Shown: positions 44,212 to 55,750, counted from the stretch's first letter. The stretch is DNA of 64,000 nucleotides from Enterobacter sp. CC120223-11 (GCF_900215375.1 NZ_OBEF01000008.1:145793-209792); one strand, 5' to 3'. Made by a program: numbers and translations. Notes: generated by a model not told the origin, from the letters alone.

Positions 44212-45738
44212 ATGAGTATGTCTTCCATACCTTCGCATTCCCCCACCGGTAAGCTGTATGGCTGGGTAGAAAAGATTGGTAATAAAGTGCCGCACCCTTT
44301 CCTGCTGTTTGTGTACCTGATTGCGGCGCTGATGATAGCCACCGCCGTGCTGTCAGCGTTTGACGTGAGCGTGAAAAGCCCTGCAGACGGCTCCACGGTT
44401 GCGGTGAAAAACCTGCTGAGCGTTGAAGGGCTGCACTGGTTTTTGCCTAACGTGATTAAAAACTTCAGCGGCTTTGCACCGCTCGGCGCGATTCTGGCGC
44501 TGGTGCTGGGCGCAGGTCTTGCCGAACGCGTCGGGCTACTGCCCGCGCTGATGGTGAAGATGGCTTCTCACGTCAGCGCCCGCTACGCCAGCTATATGGT
44601 GCTGTTCATCGCCTTCTTTAGCCATATTTCGTCCGATGCCGCGCTGGTGATCATGCCGCCGATGGGGGCGCTGATCTTCCTCGCCGTCGGGCGTCATCCC
44701 GTGGCCGGTTTGCTGGCGGCAATTGCGGGCGTGGGCTGCGGCTTTACTGCGAATTTGCTGATTGTGACGACTGATGTTCTGCTCTCAGGGATCAGCACCG
44801 AAGCGGCGAAAACGATGGACGCGGCAATGCACGTGAGCGTCATCGACAACTGGTACTTTATGGCCAGCTCGGTGATTGTGCTGACGATTGTCGGGGGTCT
44901 GATTACCGATAAGATCGTCGAGCCGCGTCTGGGTGTGTGGCAAGGCAGTAATGAGGAAAAACTGGAAACGCTCAGCGCCGAACAGCGCTTTGGCCTGCGG
45001 GTGGCGGGAGTCGTCTCGCTGCTGTTTATTGGCCTGATTGCGCTGCTGGTCGTGCCCGAAAACGGCATTTTGCGTGACCCGGTGCTGCACACCGTTCTGC
45101 CTTCCCCGTTTATTAAAGGCATTGTGCCGCTGATCATTTTCTTCTTCTTCGTGGTGTCGCTGGCTTATGGCCTGGCAACGAAGAAGATCCGCAGCCAGGG
45201 CGACATCCCCCAGTTGATGATCGAACCAATGAAGGAGATGGCCGGATTTATCGTTATGGTCTTCCCCCTCGCCCAGTTCGTCGCCATGTTCAACTGGAGC
45301 AATATGGGCAAGTTTATGGCGGTTGGCCTGACCGATATTTTGGAAACGGCGGGCATGAGTGGCGTCCCGGCGTTTGTCGGGCTGGCATTGCTCTCTGCTT
45401 TATTGTGCATGTTTATCGCCAGCGGCTCGGCCATCTGGTCGATTCTGGCCCCGATCTTCGTGCCCATGTTTATGCTGCTGGGCTTTCACCCGGCGTTTGC
45501 GCAGGTCCTGTTCCGCGTGGCCGATTCGTCGGTGATCCCACTGGCTCCTGTCTCTCCGTTCGTGCCGCTGTTTCTTGGCTTCCTCCAGCGTTATAAGCCG
45601 GAGGCGAAACTCGGTACCTACTATTCGCTGGTGCTGCCGTATCCGCTTATCTTTTTAGGAGTATGGTTGCTGATGCTGGTCGCGTGGTATCTTGTCGGCC
45701 TGCCCATCGGGCCGGGGATTTATCCGCGGCTGAACTAA
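44212..45738 (+). CDS. abgT: p-Aminobenzoyl-glutamate transporter AbgT
   Basis: 508 residues, the E. coli AbgT length, with 11-13 hydrophobic helices. The family blocks FFSHISSDAALVIMPPMGAL and SGSAIWSILAPIFVPMFML are present. It brings p-aminobenzoyl-glutamate in for cleavage by AbgAB; AbgT-family members can also export sulfonamides. CTGAGGA precedes the ATG. 54 bases separate it from abgB and nine from ogt, so ogt may be read from the same transcript. Confidence 0.95.
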   Translation: MSMSSIPSHSPTGKLYGWVEKIGNKVPHPFLLFVYLIAALMIATAVLSAFDVSVKSPADGSTVAVKNLLSVEGLHWFLPNVIKNFSGFAPLGAILALVLGAGLAERVGLLPALMVKMASHVSARYASYMVLFIAFFSHISSDAALVIMPPMGALIFLAVGRHPVAGLLAAIAGVGCGFTANLLIVTTDVLLSGISTEAAKTMDAAMHVSVIDNWYFMASSVIVLTIVGGLITDKIVEPRLGVWQGSNEEKLETLSAEQRFGLRVAGVVSLLFIGLIALLVVPENGILRDPVLHTVLPSPFIKGIVPLIIFFFFVVSLAYGLATKKIRSQGDIPQLMIEPMKEMAGFIVMVFPLAQFVAMFNWSNMGKFMAVGLTDILETAGMSGVPAFVGLALLSALLCMFIASGSAIWSILAPIFVPMFMLLGFHPAFAQVLFRVADSSVIPLAPVSPFVPLFLGFLQRYKPEAKLGTYYSLVLPYPLIFLGVWLLMLVAWYLVGLPIGPGIYPRLN

Positions 45739-45747
45739 GGAAATCAG

Positions 45748-46263
45748 ATGCTGAGACTGCTGGAAGACAAAATTGCGACCCCGCTCGGGCCGCTGTGGAT
45801 CCTCTGCGATGAACAGTTCAACCTGCGCGCCGTCGAGTGGGAAGAGCACAGCGACCGCATGGTTCAGCTGCTGGATCTGCACTACCGCACGGAAGGTTAC
45901 GAGCGCGTGGCTGCCAGCAATCCTAACGGACTGAGTCAGAAGATGAAGGAGTACTTCGACGGCGATCTCAGCATTATCGACTGCCTGCCAAGCGCCACGG
46001 GTGGCACCGACTTCCAGCGCGAAGTCTGGAAGGCATTGCGCTCCATTCCCTGCGGCCAGGTGATGCACTATGGTCAGCTTGCCGAACGCCTTGGGCGACC
46101 TGGCGCGGCGCGGGCTGTAGGCGCTGCTAACGGCTCAAATCCTGTCAGCGTGGTGGTGCCCTGTCACCGCGTGATTGGCAGCAACGGCACCATGACCGGC
46201 TATGCGGGCGGCGTGCAGCGCAAAGAGTGGCTATTGCGCCATGAAGGCTATCTGCTGCTTTGA
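45748..46263 (+). CDS. ogt: Methylated-DNA-[protein]-cysteine S-methyltransferase
   Basis: 171 residues. The active-site [10 protein letters not shown] motif holds the acceptor Cys, and the helix-turn-helix ends with [17 protein letters not shown]. Ogt repairs O6-methylguanine and O4-methylthymine by suicidal methyl transfer. TAAGGA stands six bases before the ATG, nine bases after abgT. The adjacency to fnr is as in E. coli. Confidence 0.95.
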   Translation: MLRLLEDKIATPLGPLWILCDEQFNLRAVEWEEHSDRMVQLLDLHYRTEGYERVAASNPNGLSQKMKEYFDGDLSIIDCLPSATGGTDFQREVWKALRSIPCGQVMHYGQLAERLGRPGAARAVGAANGSNPVSVVVPCHRVIGSNGTMTGYAGGVQRKEWLLRHEGYLLL

Positions 46264-46423
46264 TATTTAGTGCCTTTCTGGAAGCATTTGGTAATTATTC
46301 GCAAATGGCTTCCAGTTTAAATTCATAAATTTCATGGGGATATAACGCTTCAGTTATTTCCCTTGTTTATATTGCGTGAATCGAATTTTGAAGGCTTACC
46401 TGCTCCCCAAAAAGATGTTAAAA

Positions 46424-46437
46424 TTGACCAATATCAA
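46424..46437 (+). promoter_or_regulatory. FNR box upstream of fnr
   Basis: TTGACCAATATCAA matches the consensus TTGAT-N4-ATCAA at all but one base. It lies 19 bases before fnr, where E. coli fnr is autoregulated. Confidence 0.85.
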
Positions 46438-46456
46438 TTAAAGCCTGAGCAAATCT

Positions 46457-47209
46457 ATGATCCCGGAAAAGCGAATTATTCGACGCATCCAGTCTGGCGG
46501 TTGTGCTATCCACTGCCAGGATTGCAGCATCAGCCAGCTCTGCATCCCGTTCACCCTCAATGAACATGAGCTCGATCAGCTTGATAATATCATCGAGCGT
46601 AAAAAGCCGATTCAGAAAGGGCAAACCCTGTTTAAAGCGGGCGATGAGCTGAAATCTCTGTATGCCATTCGCTCCGGGACGATCAAAAGCTACACCATCA
46701 CCGAACAGGGCGACGAGCAGATCACCGGCTTCCACCTGGCGGGCGATTTAGTCGGTTTCGACGCCATTGGCACCGGCCATCACCCGAGCTTCGCGCAGGC
46801 GCTGGAAACTTCCATGGTCTGTGAAATCCCGTTCGAAACCCTCGACGATCTCTCCGGTAAAATGCCGAATCTGCGCCAGCAGATGATGCGTCTGATGAGC
46901 GGCGAGATCAAAGGCGATCAGGACATGATCCTGCTGCTGTCGAAGAAAAACGCGGAAGAGCGCCTGGCGGCCTTTATCTATAACCTCTCCCGCCGTTTCG
47001 CCCAGCGCGGTTTTTCTCCGCGTGAGTTCCGTCTGACCATGACCCGTGGCGACATCGGTAACTACCTCGGCCTGACGGTAGAAACCATCAGCCGTCTGCT
47101 TGGTCGTTTCCAGAAAAGCGGCATGTTAGCGGTAAAAGGTAAATACATTACCATCGAGAACAGCGATGCGCTGGCCGTCCTGGCCGGACACGCCCGCAAC
47201 GTCGCCTGA
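46457..47209 (+). CDS. fnr: Oxygen-responsive global regulator FNR
   Basis: 250 residues of the CRP/FNR family. The cluster-binding Cys20, Cys23, Cys29 and Cys122 of E. coli are all in place, plus Cys16. The C-terminal helix-turn-helix reads [23 protein letters not shown]. Without oxygen its [4Fe-4S] cluster allows dimerisation and control of hundreds of genes. The FNR box just upstream implies autorepression. The gene sits between ogt and uspE as in E. coli. Confidence 0.97.
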   Translation: MIPEKRIIRRIQSGGCAIHCQDCSISQLCIPFTLNEHELDQLDNIIERKKPIQKGQTLFKAGDELKSLYAIRSGTIKSYTITEQGDEQITGFHLAGDLVGFDAIGTGHHPSFAQALETSMVCEIPFETLDDLSGKMPNLRQQMMRLMSGEIKGDQDMILLLSKKNAEERLAAFIYNLSRRFAQRGFSPREFRLTMTRGDIGNYLGLTVETISRLLGRFQKSGMLAVKGKYITIENSDALAVLAGHARNVA

Positions 47210-47225
47210 CACCTCTCTTTATCCT

Positions 47226-47269
47226 TTCGCCAGATCGCTTAAATTTTTGTGATTTATTGATCTGGCGAA
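47226..47269. repeat. 11-bp inverted repeat between fnr and uspE
   Basis: TTCGCCAGATC (47226-47236) and GATCTGGCGAA (47259-47269) are perfect inverted copies separated by 22 bases. They could form a stem after fnr or a binding site before uspE. No T tract follows. Confidence 0.6.
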
Positions 47270-47348
47270 GGTTATCCCCTGTTTCATTCACTCCGGATGG
47301 GTTATCTTTTATTTACAGACTGTGGTAACAGTTGTAAGGAGACCCTGT

Positions 47349-48299
47349 ATGGCAAAGTATCAAAGCATGCTGGTAGCCATCGATCCTAACCAGGACGATC
47401 AACCCGCATTACGGCGCGCTGTTTACCTCCATCAACGGATTGGTGGAACCATTAAAGCCTTTTTGCCGATCTACGATTTTTCGTATGAGATGACCACCCT
47501 TCTGTCACCTGACGAGCGTACGGCTATGCGTCAGGGCGTCATCAGCCAGCGGACCGCATGGATCCGCGAGCAGGCAAAATTCTACGTAGAGGCCGGTGTA
47601 CCGATTGACATCAAAGTCGTCTGGCATAACCGTCCCTTCGAAGCCATTATTCAGGAAGTGATGAGCGGCGGGCACGATCTGCTGCTGAAAATGGCCCATC
47701 AGCACGACAAACTGGAAGCCGTAATTTTCACCCCTACCGACTGGCACCTGCTGAGAAAATGCCCATGCCCGGTCTGGATGGTGAAAGATCAGCCGTGGCC
47801 GGAAGGCGGCAAAGCCATCGTAGCGGTAAACCTCGCCAGTGAAGAGGAATATCACAACGCTCTCAACGACAAGCTGGTACGAGAAACGTTGCAGCTTGCC
47901 GATCAGATCAACCACACCGAAGTGCACCTGGTAGGCGCTTATCCCGTGACGCCAATTAACATCGCGATTGAATTGCCCGATTTCGATCCGAGCGTGTACA
48001 ACGATGCCATTCGCGGCCAGCATCTGCTTGCCATGAAGTCATTGCGACAGAAGTACAGCATTTCAGAGGAAATGACCCACGTTGAGAAAGGCCTGCCGGA
48101 AGAGGTCATTCCGGACCTGGCTGAGCATTTGCAGGCAGGGATTGTGGTGCTGGGCACAGTCGGACGCACTGGCCTGTCGGCGGCATTCCTCGGCAACACG
48201 GCGGAACAGGTTATCGACCATCTACGCTGCGACCTGCTGGCGCTGAAGCCGGATCAGTATCAGACCCCGGTGGAACTTGACGATGACGAAGACGATTAA
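47349..48299 (+). CDS. uspE: Tandem universal stress protein UspE
   Basis: 316 residues with two Usp domains (about 1-150 and 160-300). The N-terminus [22 protein letters not shown] and the C-terminus [12 protein letters not shown] follow E. coli UspE; the second domain ends with [20 protein letters not shown]. UspE is induced in stationary phase and affects motility and adhesion. AAGGAG lies ten bases before the chosen ATG; the upstream in-frame starts lack a site. Confidence 0.95.
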   Translation: MAKYQSMLVAIDPNQDDQPALRRAVYLHQRIGGTIKAFLPIYDFSYEMTTLLSPDERTAMRQGVISQRTAWIREQAKFYVEAGVPIDIKVVWHNRPFEAIIQEVMSGGHDLLLKMAHQHDKLEAVIFTPTDWHLLRKCPCPVWMVKDQPWPEGGKAIVAVNLASEEEYHNALNDKLVRETLQLADQINHTEVHLVGAYPVTPINIAIELPDFDPSVYNDAIRGQHLLAMKSLRQKYSISEEMTHVEKGLPEEVIPDLAEHLQAGIVVLGTVGRTGLSAAFLGNTAEQVIDHLRCDLLALKPDQYQTPVELDDDEDD

Positions 48300-48328
48300 G
48301 TCTTAACTCGTCAGGCAATTAACAAAAA

Positions 48329-48357
48329 ACCGGTGAGTTTCCTCGCCGGTTTTTTTA
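48329..48357 (+). terminator. Rho-independent terminator of uspE
   Basis: ACCGGTGAG pairs with CTCGCCGGT (one G-T) around a three-base loop and is followed by TTTTTTT. It lies between uspE and the convergent ydiH. Confidence 0.9.
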
Positions 48358-48372
48358 TGTCTGACTTCAGGA

Positions 48373-48561
48373 TCAGTGGATACCCAGACGCCAGGCGTAG
48401 TCGATCTCTTCTTTAAGTTCGAGTGATGACAGCGCCATCAGGCCTGCAAACTCAAGTTCAAGTTGCTTCACTCGCTTCAGATATTCTGCCGGGGTTAACG
48501 GGTTAGTTTCACGGCGCAGAAATTCGACGGCCAACTGCTTGGGGGTTAATTCGGTATCCAT
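48373..48561 (-). CDS. ydiH: Conserved small protein YdiH
   Basis: 62 residues, the length of E. coli YdiH, with the same core (LAVEFLRRETNPLTPAEYLK, then RVKQLELEFAGL and ending AWRLGIH). The function is unknown. The ATG at 48561 begins MDTELTPKQL like the E. coli protein; an in-frame upstream extension is left out. It is a single-gene unit, convergent with uspE. Confidence 0.85.
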   Translation of the reverse strand: MDTELTPKQLAVEFLRRETNPLTPAEYLKRVKQLELEFAGLMALSSLELKEEIDYAWRLGIH

Positions 48562-48879
48562 AGTATCCTCGTTTACGTTGATAACCCGAAAAGTATAGCA
48601 CCCCACACTGATTGTTTTTTGACCAAAAACAACACAGGCCTGAATTTTTCACCTCAGTCCTGCTTTTCGTTTCTGCGCTGATCATTTCATGCGAAATTAT
48701 TTTTTAACAATTGCGCAATGCAATTTAACAGATCTATCATACCTGCCAATTCACCAAATGGTTCATTAAAGTGAATCGCACGCTCTATTAAGAGCGTTAA
48801 ACATAATAATCAAAGCTAAAAACCGTTGATAAAGAACCATATGATTCATTATGGCTTGACGGCAATAAAGGAGACAGAA

Positions 48880-51255
48880 ATGACAACAGGCAGTCGGCCG
48901 CAAGGATTACCCAGAATCCTTCAGTGGCTGGTAGTGATATTGATGGCGCTGATTGGTCTCGCCGTGGGTGGTCTTGGCATAAAGCTCGCCACGGTTGGCG
49001 GCAGCGGATATTTCGCGATAATGGGTATCGTGTTGCTGATTGCGGCCTGGCAGATTGCCCGCAACAACCGCCGCGGGATCGTGCTTTACGGTGTGGCGTT
49101 TATCGCCTCTGTGATTTGGGCCGTCAGCGACGCGGGCTGGGAATTCTGGCCCCTGTTTTCACGGCTCTTTACCTTTGGCGTGCTGGCGTTTCTGAGCCTG
49201 CTGCTCTGGCCTTTCCTTGGCCAGCAAACATCGGTACGCAAAGCACCTGCCTTCGCGATGGCGGCAGTGCTGGCAGTCATTCTGTTGGCGAGCGCCGGTG
49301 GGATGTTCCGTCCGCAAACGCTGGTCGATGCTTCGCAACCCGTGCCTGTGAAACCGGTCACCCCGGCTGAAGCGCAGAAAAATTGGGAGCACTGGGGGAA
49401 CACGACTCACGGAGATCGTTTCGCTGCGCTCGATCAGATAAACAAACAGAACGTGAATCAACTGCAGGTAGCCTGGACCGCACATACCGGAGACATTCCG
49501 AAAAGTAACGGTTCCGGCGCTGAAGATCAGAACACGCCGTTGCAGGTTGGCGACTCACTCTTCGTCTGCACGCCTTACAGCAAAGTGCTGTCTCTGGACG
49601 TGGATTCCGGCAAGGAAAAGTGGCGTTATGATTCGAAGGCGACAGCACCAAACTGGCAGCGCTGCCGTGGGCTCGGCTACTACGAAGATACGCAGGCTGC
49701 GACTGCCCCCGCACCGGACAGCCAACCCGCTGCCTGCCCTCGTCGTCTGTTCCTGCCAACAACGGATGCGCGCCTGATTGCCATTAACGCCGACACCGGC
49801 AAACCGTGCGAAGACTTCGGCACTCACGGCGTCGTGGATTTAAGCCAAGGCATGGGTGAAATCAAACCCGGCTATTACCAGCAAACATCAACCCCGCTGG
49901 TGGCAGGTAACGTCGTAGTCGTCGGGGGGCGTGTCGCAGACAACTTCTCCACTGGCGAACCACCGGGCGTGGTACGTGCCTATGACGTCCACAGCGGCAA
50001 GCTGGCCTGGGCGTGGGATCCGGGTAACTCAAACCTGACCGGTGAGCCGCCGGAAGGCCAGACCTATACGCGCGGTACGCCAAACGTCTGGTCGGCCATG
50101 TCCTATGACGCGAAGCTGAACCTGATTTATCTGCCAACCGGCAACGCCACGCCTGACTTCTTCGGTGGAGAGCGCACCGCGCTGGACGATAAATACAGTT
50201 CGTCGATTGTGGCCGTTGATGCCACCACCGGCCAGGTGCGCTGGCACTTCCAGACCACGCACCATGACCTGTGGGATTTCGACCTGCCGTCGCAACCGCT
50301 GCTGTTTGACCTGCCAGACGGTAAAGGCGGCACCACGCCTGTGCTGGTGCAGACCTCCAAACAGGGCATGATCTTCATGCTCAACCGCGAAACCGGCGAG
50401 CCAGTGGCAAAAGTTGAAGAGCGTCCGGTGCCTGCGGGCAACATCGCCGGAGAACGTTATTCCCCTACCCAGCCGTACTCCGTGGGCATGCCGATGATCG
50501 GCAACCAGACCCTGAAAGAATCCGATATGTGGGGTGCCACGCCAATTGACCTGCTGCTGTGTCGCATTCAGTTCAAGGAGATGCGCCACCAGGGCGTCTT
50601 CACGCCACCGGGTCTTGACCGTTCTTTGCAGTTCCCGGGTTCGCTCGGTGGCATGAACTGGGGCAGCGTATCCGTCGATCCGAATAACGGCCTGATGTTC
50701 GTCAACGATATGCGTCTGGGCCTGGCTAACTATATGGTTCCCCGTGCGAAGGTGGCGAAAAACGCCAGCGGAATTGAGATGGGGATTGTGCCGATGGACG
50801 GCACGCCGTTTGGCGCGATGCGTGAGCGTTTCCTTTCGCCACTGGGCATCCCCTGCCAGAAACCGCCGTTCGGCACGATGTCAGCGGTCGATTTGAAAAG
50901 CGGCAAGCTGGTGTGGCAGGTTCCGGTTGGAACGGTCGAAGATACCGGCCCGCTGGGGATTCGGATGCATCTGCCAATCCCGATTGGTATGCCGACGCTC
51001 GGCGCATCGCTTTCCACTCAGTCCGGGCTGCTGTTCTTCGCCGGTACTCAGGATTTCTACCTGCGCGCGTTCGATACCGCCACCGGGAAAGAGATCTGGA
51101 AGTCACGTCTGCCGGTTGGCAGCCAGTCAGGGCCGATGACCTACATGTCGCCGAAAACCGGGAAGCAGTACATCATCATCAACGCGGGCGGCGCTCGTCA
51201 GTCTCCCGACCGTGGCGATAACATTATCGCTTACGCCTTACCGGACAAGCAGTAA
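48880..51255 (+). CDS. Membrane-bound PQQ-dependent dehydrogenase (glucose/quinate/shikimate family)
   Basis: 791 residues. Five hydrophobic helices fill residues 1-140, followed by a periplasmic eight-bladed PQQ propeller with typical blade motifs (FQTTHHDLWDFDLPSQP, YLRAFDTATGKEIWKSRLP). It passes electrons to ubiquinone. The plan is that of E. coli Gcd (796 residues), but where Gcd has GGHGSFGTKMGD near the C-terminus, this protein has GGARQSPDRGD, so the sugar-binding His is missing. A quinate or shikimate substrate is therefore possible. AAGGAGA precedes the chosen ATG. A terminator follows. No pqq biosynthesis genes are in the window. Confidence 0.85.
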   Translation: MTTGSRPQGLPRILQWLVVILMALIGLAVGGLGIKLATVGGSGYFAIMGIVLLIAAWQIARNNRRGIVLYGVAFIASVIWAVSDAGWEFWPLFSRLFTFGVLAFLSLLLWPFLGQQTSVRKAPAFAMAAVLAVILLASAGGMFRPQTLVDASQPVPVKPVTPAEAQKNWEHWGNTTHGDRFAALDQINKQNVNQLQVAWTAHTGDIPKSNGSGAEDQNTPLQVGDSLFVCTPYSKVLSLDVDSGKEKWRYDSKATAPNWQRCRGLGYYEDTQAATAPAPDSQPAACPRRLFLPTTDARLIAINADTGKPCEDFGTHGVVDLSQGMGEIKPGYYQQTSTPLVAGNVVVVGGRVADNFSTGEPPGVVRAYDVHSGKLAWAWDPGNSNLTGEPPEGQTYTRGTPNVWSAMSYDAKLNLIYLPTGNATPDFFGGERTALDDKYSSSIVAVDATTGQVRWHFQTTHHDLWDFDLPSQPLLFDLPDGKGGTTPVLVQTSKQGMIFMLNRETGEPVAKVEERPVPAGNIAGERYSPTQPYSVGMPMIGNQTLKESDMWGATPIDLLLCRIQFKEMRHQGVFTPPGLDRSLQFPGSLGGMNWGSVSVDPNNGLMFVNDMRLGLANYMVPRAKVAKNASGIEMGIVPMDGTPFGAMRERFLSPLGIPCQKPPFGTMSAVDLKSGKLVWQVPVGTVEDTGPLGIRMHLPIPIGMPTLGASLSTQSGLLFFAGTQDFYLRAFDTATGKEIWKSRLPVGSQSGPMTYMSPKTGKQYIIINAGGARQSPDRGDNIIAYALPDKQ

Positions 51256-51260
51256 CGACA

Positions 51261-51286
51261 AAGGGACCGTAAAGGTCCCTTTTTTA
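51261..51286 (+). terminator. Rho-independent terminator of the PQQ dehydrogenase gene
   Basis: AAGGGACC and GGTCCCTT form an 8-bp stem with a GTAAA loop, followed by TTTTTA. Confidence 0.9.
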
Positions 51287-51298
51287 TGCCATCTGCCG

Positions 51299-52990
51299 TC
51301 AGAAGGTTTCCCAGTTATCACCGTCGGCTAACGCCGGACGCTGTGGCTGATAGCGATTTGCAGATGGCGCAGCGGGTTGACGACTCACGCTGCTGGCATG
51401 CTGCAGACGAAACGCGCCAACGGCTTCCGTGAGGCGTGCGGCCTGCTCTTCGAGGGAACCGGCTGCGGCAGATGCTTCTTCCACCAGCGAGGCGTTCTGC
51501 TGAGTAACGTTATCCATTTCCGTAATTGCCTGGCTAACCTGCAAAATGCCGCGACTCTGCTCATCGGAGGCTGCGGCGATTTCCAGCATAATATCGGTGA
51601 CGCGTTTGACCGCCTCCACGATTTCACTCATGGTACTGCCCGCCGCAACCACTTCACCGGAACCACGCTCGATCAACGTCACGGACTCGCTGATAAGCCC
51701 TTCAATCTCTTTAGCGGCCTGCGCACTTCGGCTGGCAAGGGTGCGAACTTCGCTGGCAACGACAGCAAAGCCACGGCCTTGTTCACCCGCACGCGCCGCT
51801 TCAACGGCCGCGTTCAGCGCCAGAATGTTGGTCTGGAAGGCTATGCTGTTAATGACGGCGGTAATTTCAGAGATTTTCTTCGAACTGGCAGAAATGTTAC
51901 CCATTGTCGAAACGACGCCAGAGACAATCTGCCCGCCGCGCGTGGCTTTCCCGGAGGCATCCTCCGCCAGTTTGGTGGCATGATGCGCGTTATCGGCGTT
52001 CTGCTTCACCGTGGCGGTCAGCTGCTCCATGCTGGCGGCGGTCTGCTCGATCGCCGCAGCCTGCTCCTCAGTGCGTGAGGACAAGTCGGTGTTGCCCGCA
52101 GAAATTTCACTGGTACCGCGGTAGATCTCTTCGCTGCCCTGCCGCACTGTGCCAACGGTTTCCGCCAGCGCGTGCTGCATTTTTTGCAGGTCGTAACTCA
52201 GTTTACCGATTTCACTTCGGCCCGTGGCTTCCTCTGGCAACGTCAAATCGCCATCTGCAATCTGCTCAATACGGTGCAAGGCGCGACGCAGCGGGTTGAT
52301 CACCGTCCGGCGCAGCGCGACAAAAGTCAGCAGCGTTAGCACAACGGCCAGCGCAAACGCCCCGACCATAAAGGCAAGGCCAAGCTGCGTGCGGTTATGA
52401 GCGGTTTCAGACAAATGACGAGCCCGTTCACTGCGGATCTGAATCGCCTTTAACAGCACTTCGTTATAAGCGGCGTCCAGCTGGCGCGCGTGCTCATTTT
52501 CATGGTTGATGATCGCTTCAAACATGCCGTTTTTGGCATATTTCAGCATCGGCTGCATGCCGTCGATGTAGGCTTTATAGCGCGCATTGATCTCACCATC
52601 CAGCGCCTCATCTGCCGGAGTCTTCACTTCGCGGTTCACGTACTGGGCAAAGCCTTCCTGAGACTGTTTGATGCGCTGCTCCGCTTCGGTGATGTTGCGC
52701 TTCATATCGTCCATTTCGGCGATACGGCTGGCGGCTCCGGCGTGGATCAGGTTAATACGCGCGGTGCGCAGATGGTTGGAGCTGTTCGACAACCCCATGC
52801 GAACTTCTAACTCCTGGGTCACATCATTTTGATCGCGGTCGGCCTGCAGCAGAAAATAGCCCGCGAGGCCTGAGCTCAGAGCGAAAAGCAACAGGATCCC
52901 GCCGAGAATGGAGGAGAACAGCGGTACGAGACGGATGTGATGTAAAAAACTGACGGTTTGCGACTTTTGCCCTGCGGCTGATTTATCCAT
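51299..52990 (-). CDS. Methyl-accepting chemotaxis protein (Tar/Tsr class)
   Basis: 563 residues. One transmembrane helix (about 30-52) precedes a periplasmic four-helix Tar-type sensor with [11 protein letters not shown] second helix (about 205-228) is followed by HAMP and a long signalling coiled coil with the tip [20 protein letters not shown]. The last five residues are NWETF, the CheR/CheB-tethering pentapeptide of high-abundance receptors. The ligand is unknown; the usual Tar aspartate-binding pattern is not obvious. A single gene next to frmRA. Confidence 0.92.
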   Translation of the reverse strand: MDKSAAGQKSQTVSFLHHIRLVPLFSSILGGILLLFALSSGLAGYFLLQADRDQNDVTQELEVRMGLSNSSNHLRTARINLIHAGAASRIAEMDDMKRNITEAEQRIKQSQEGFAQYVNREVKTPADEALDGEINARYKAYIDGMQPMLKYAKNGMFEAIINHENEHARQLDAAYNEVLLKAIQIRSERARHLSETAHNRTQLGLAFMVGAFALAVVLTLLTFVALRRTVINPLRRALHRIEQIADGDLTLPEEATGRSEIGKLSYDLQKMQHALAETVGTVRQGSEEIYRGTSEISAGNTDLSSRTEEQAAAIEQTAASMEQLTATVKQNADNAHHATKLAEDASGKATRGGQIVSGVVSTMGNISASSKKISEITAVINSIAFQTNILALNAAVEAARAGEQGRGFAVVASEVRTLASRSAQAAKEIEGLISESVTLIERGSGEVVAAGSTMSEIVEAVKRVTDIMLEIAAASDEQSRGILQVSQAITEMDNVTQQNASLVEEASAAAGSLEEQAARLTEAVGAFRLQHASSVSRQPAAPSANRYQPQRPALADGDNWETF

Positions 52991-53145
52991 GGCTTATCGA
53001 CTCTCTTATAGTAAAGACGTATCAAAACGCCCGTAAGATTGTCATCGGCCTGGCGTGCCGATTGCTTACCGGTAAAAGCGCTACGTGGGTCACATTTTGG
53101 ACATTAAACAAGAAAGCCAGCGGCAGAACGCCGCTGGCCCGCGCA

Positions 53146-54288
<1,143 letters not shown>

Positions 54289-54564
54289 TTATTTTAAATA
54301 CGATCGTAGCAGATGACCGACTTCCGCCATGCGGACGGCGCGCTGATCGGCGGTGGTGTCGCCCGCAACCAGTTCATCTTTCAGGTGCATTTCAATCATT
54401 TCGCCCATCAGGCCATTGGCGGCCCCGCGAATGGCGGCGATCTGTTGCAGAATAGTCAGGCACGGATCGCCAGACTCCAGCGCCCGCTCAAGGGCATCAA
54501 CCTGCCCGCGAATGCGCCGCACGCGCGTCAGTGCACGCTTTTTGTCTTCAGGTGAATGTGGCAT
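54289..54564 (-). CDS. frmR: Formaldehyde-responsive repressor FrmR
   Basis: 91 residues of the CsoR/RcnR all-helical family (MPHSPEDKKRALTRVRRIRG, then ALESGDPCLTILQQIAAIRG). The N-terminal Pro2 and Cys36-region residue used for formaldehyde crosslinking are present (Cys in GDPCL). It represses frmRA until formaldehyde reacts with it. The ATG at 54564 is chosen because the mature Pro2 start is diagnostic and AGGAGG stands upstream; an extension upstream is rejected. A candidate operator lies just before it. Confidence 0.94.
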   Translation of the reverse strand: MPHSPEDKKRALTRVRRIRGQVDALERALESGDPCLTILQQIAAIRGAANGLMGEMIEMHLKDELVAGDTTADQRAVRMAEVGHLLRSYLK

Positions 54565-54576
54565 TCGGCCTCCTTG

Positions 54577-54597
54577 ATACTGTAGGGGGGTATAGTA
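54577..54597 (-). promoter_or_regulatory. FrmR operator
   Basis: TACTGTA, a G6 tract and TATAGTA make an inverted repeat (one mismatch) around a G/C tract, 13 bases before frmR. This is the layout of CsoR/RcnR/FrmR-family sites. Confidence 0.78.
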
Positions 54598-54730
54598 CCA
54601 CCATTTATATTCACTAAACATCAGGTTTTACATGCAAAAGGTATAATAAGGTCCGAAACTAGCCCCTGAAAAAGGGATTGCTGTGCGGGAACATTGTTAT
54701 AATCCGCACTGATTAAAATTCATCCACTAA

Positions 54731-54949
54731 ATGGACTTAATATTTCCTATGACGCCCTTATATTATCTTGTCCTTATGATTTCCGTCGATCCGGCAGCAA
54801 CCCCGCCACAGGTGCTCGGCGCTTACTCCAGCGAGGTTGAGTGCTCGTATGTTTCTGATTCAACCCCCTCGAGAACTTTTTGTGTTAAAGCCGTGGCAGG
54901 TAAAACGCTTAAGCAAAATATTAAAGCGGTAAATGCCCTTCTGGATTAA
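54731..54949 (+). CDS. Small hypothetical protein, doubtful
   Basis: 72 codons with a hydrophobic N-terminus (MDLIFPMTPLYYLVLMISVD) and two Cys in the second half. The layout (hydrophobic start, GAYSSEVEC, later CVKAV) is faintly like the short DUF1482-type proteins of enteric genomes. No good ribosome binding site precedes either ATG (54731 or 54749). It stands alone between frmR and leuE. Confidence 0.35.
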   Translation: MDLIFPMTPLYYLVLMISVDPAATPPQVLGAYSSEVECSYVSDSTPSRTFCVKAVAGKTLKQNIKAVNALLD

Positions 54950-55062
54950 AAAAGCGTTCTGGCGGGATATTTATTGAATCAATACAGAGACTGTTTCGGG
55001 ATCTGTAAAAGCGGAAATGGCATGGAAAAGCACGCGGGCATGATACCCGCGTTCAGACAGGA

Positions 55063-55701
55063 TCAGGACTGCAGCGACGCCAGGCGTGCCGCAAAGCCAA
55101 CAAACACCAGCCCAATCAGGCTGTTGCCCAGTTTGACCAACTTCTTACGGCTGCCGACGAAACGCGTCACCAGCGTGCCGGACACAATCAGGAAGCTGAG
55201 ATAGATAAAACTCACCATTTCCAGCGTCACGCCCAGGATCAGGAACGCCAGCCCCGGCGTGCTTGAGTTCACGTCGATAAACTGCACGAAGAATGACACG
55301 TAGAAAAGAATCGCTTTCGGGTTCGTCAGGCTGAGCGTCAGGGCACGCTTGAAGATAGTGCTGCGCTGATCGGCGTGATGCAAGTGTTCACCGGCCTTCT
55401 GTTTGATGACCGCCCACAGCATTTTCATCCCGAGATACAGCAGGTACAACGCGCCAAGATAGCGAACGATGTTAAACAGCACCGGCGTGGTTTTGATGAG
55501 CGTGGCAACGCCCGCGTACGAAAGAAACATCAGCACCGCATCACCAATAAATACCGCCAGCGCGGCGAGGTAGCCTGTGCGAATGCCGTAGGCCGCGCCA
55601 GTTTTGAGCACAAAAAAGGTATTTGGCCCCGGCACCAGAATGATAAAAATCGCGCCCACCAGGTAGGTCCAGTAATTCAGTACGCCGAAATCCGCAAACA
55701 C
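55063..55701 (-). CDS. leuE: Leucine exporter LeuE (RhtB/LysE family)
   Basis: 212 residues, the E. coli length, with six hydrophobic helices; [21 protein letters not shown] and [17 protein letters not shown] are the RhtB-family blocks. LeuE exports leucine and related amino acids. It starts with GTG, supported by GGGAG and by alignment to the E. coli start (MFAEYGVLNYW). It lies downstream of pntAB beyond a terminator, unlike E. coli, where leuE is elsewhere. Confidence 0.92.
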   Translation of the reverse strand: MFADFGVLNYWTYLVGAIFIILVPGPNTFFVLKTGAAYGIRTGYLAALAVFIGDAVLMFLSYAGVATLIKTTPVLFNIVRYLGALYLLYLGMKMLWAVIKQKAGEHLHHADQRSTIFKRALTLSLTNPKAILFYVSFFVQFIDVNSSTPGLAFLILGVTLEMVSFIYLSFLIVSGTLVTRFVGSRKKLVKLGNSLIGLVFVGFAARLASLQS

Positions 55702-55750
55702 GCTGTTCTCCCTTCACGTTGCCGCTCGAAATGTGACGGGCATCATAACA

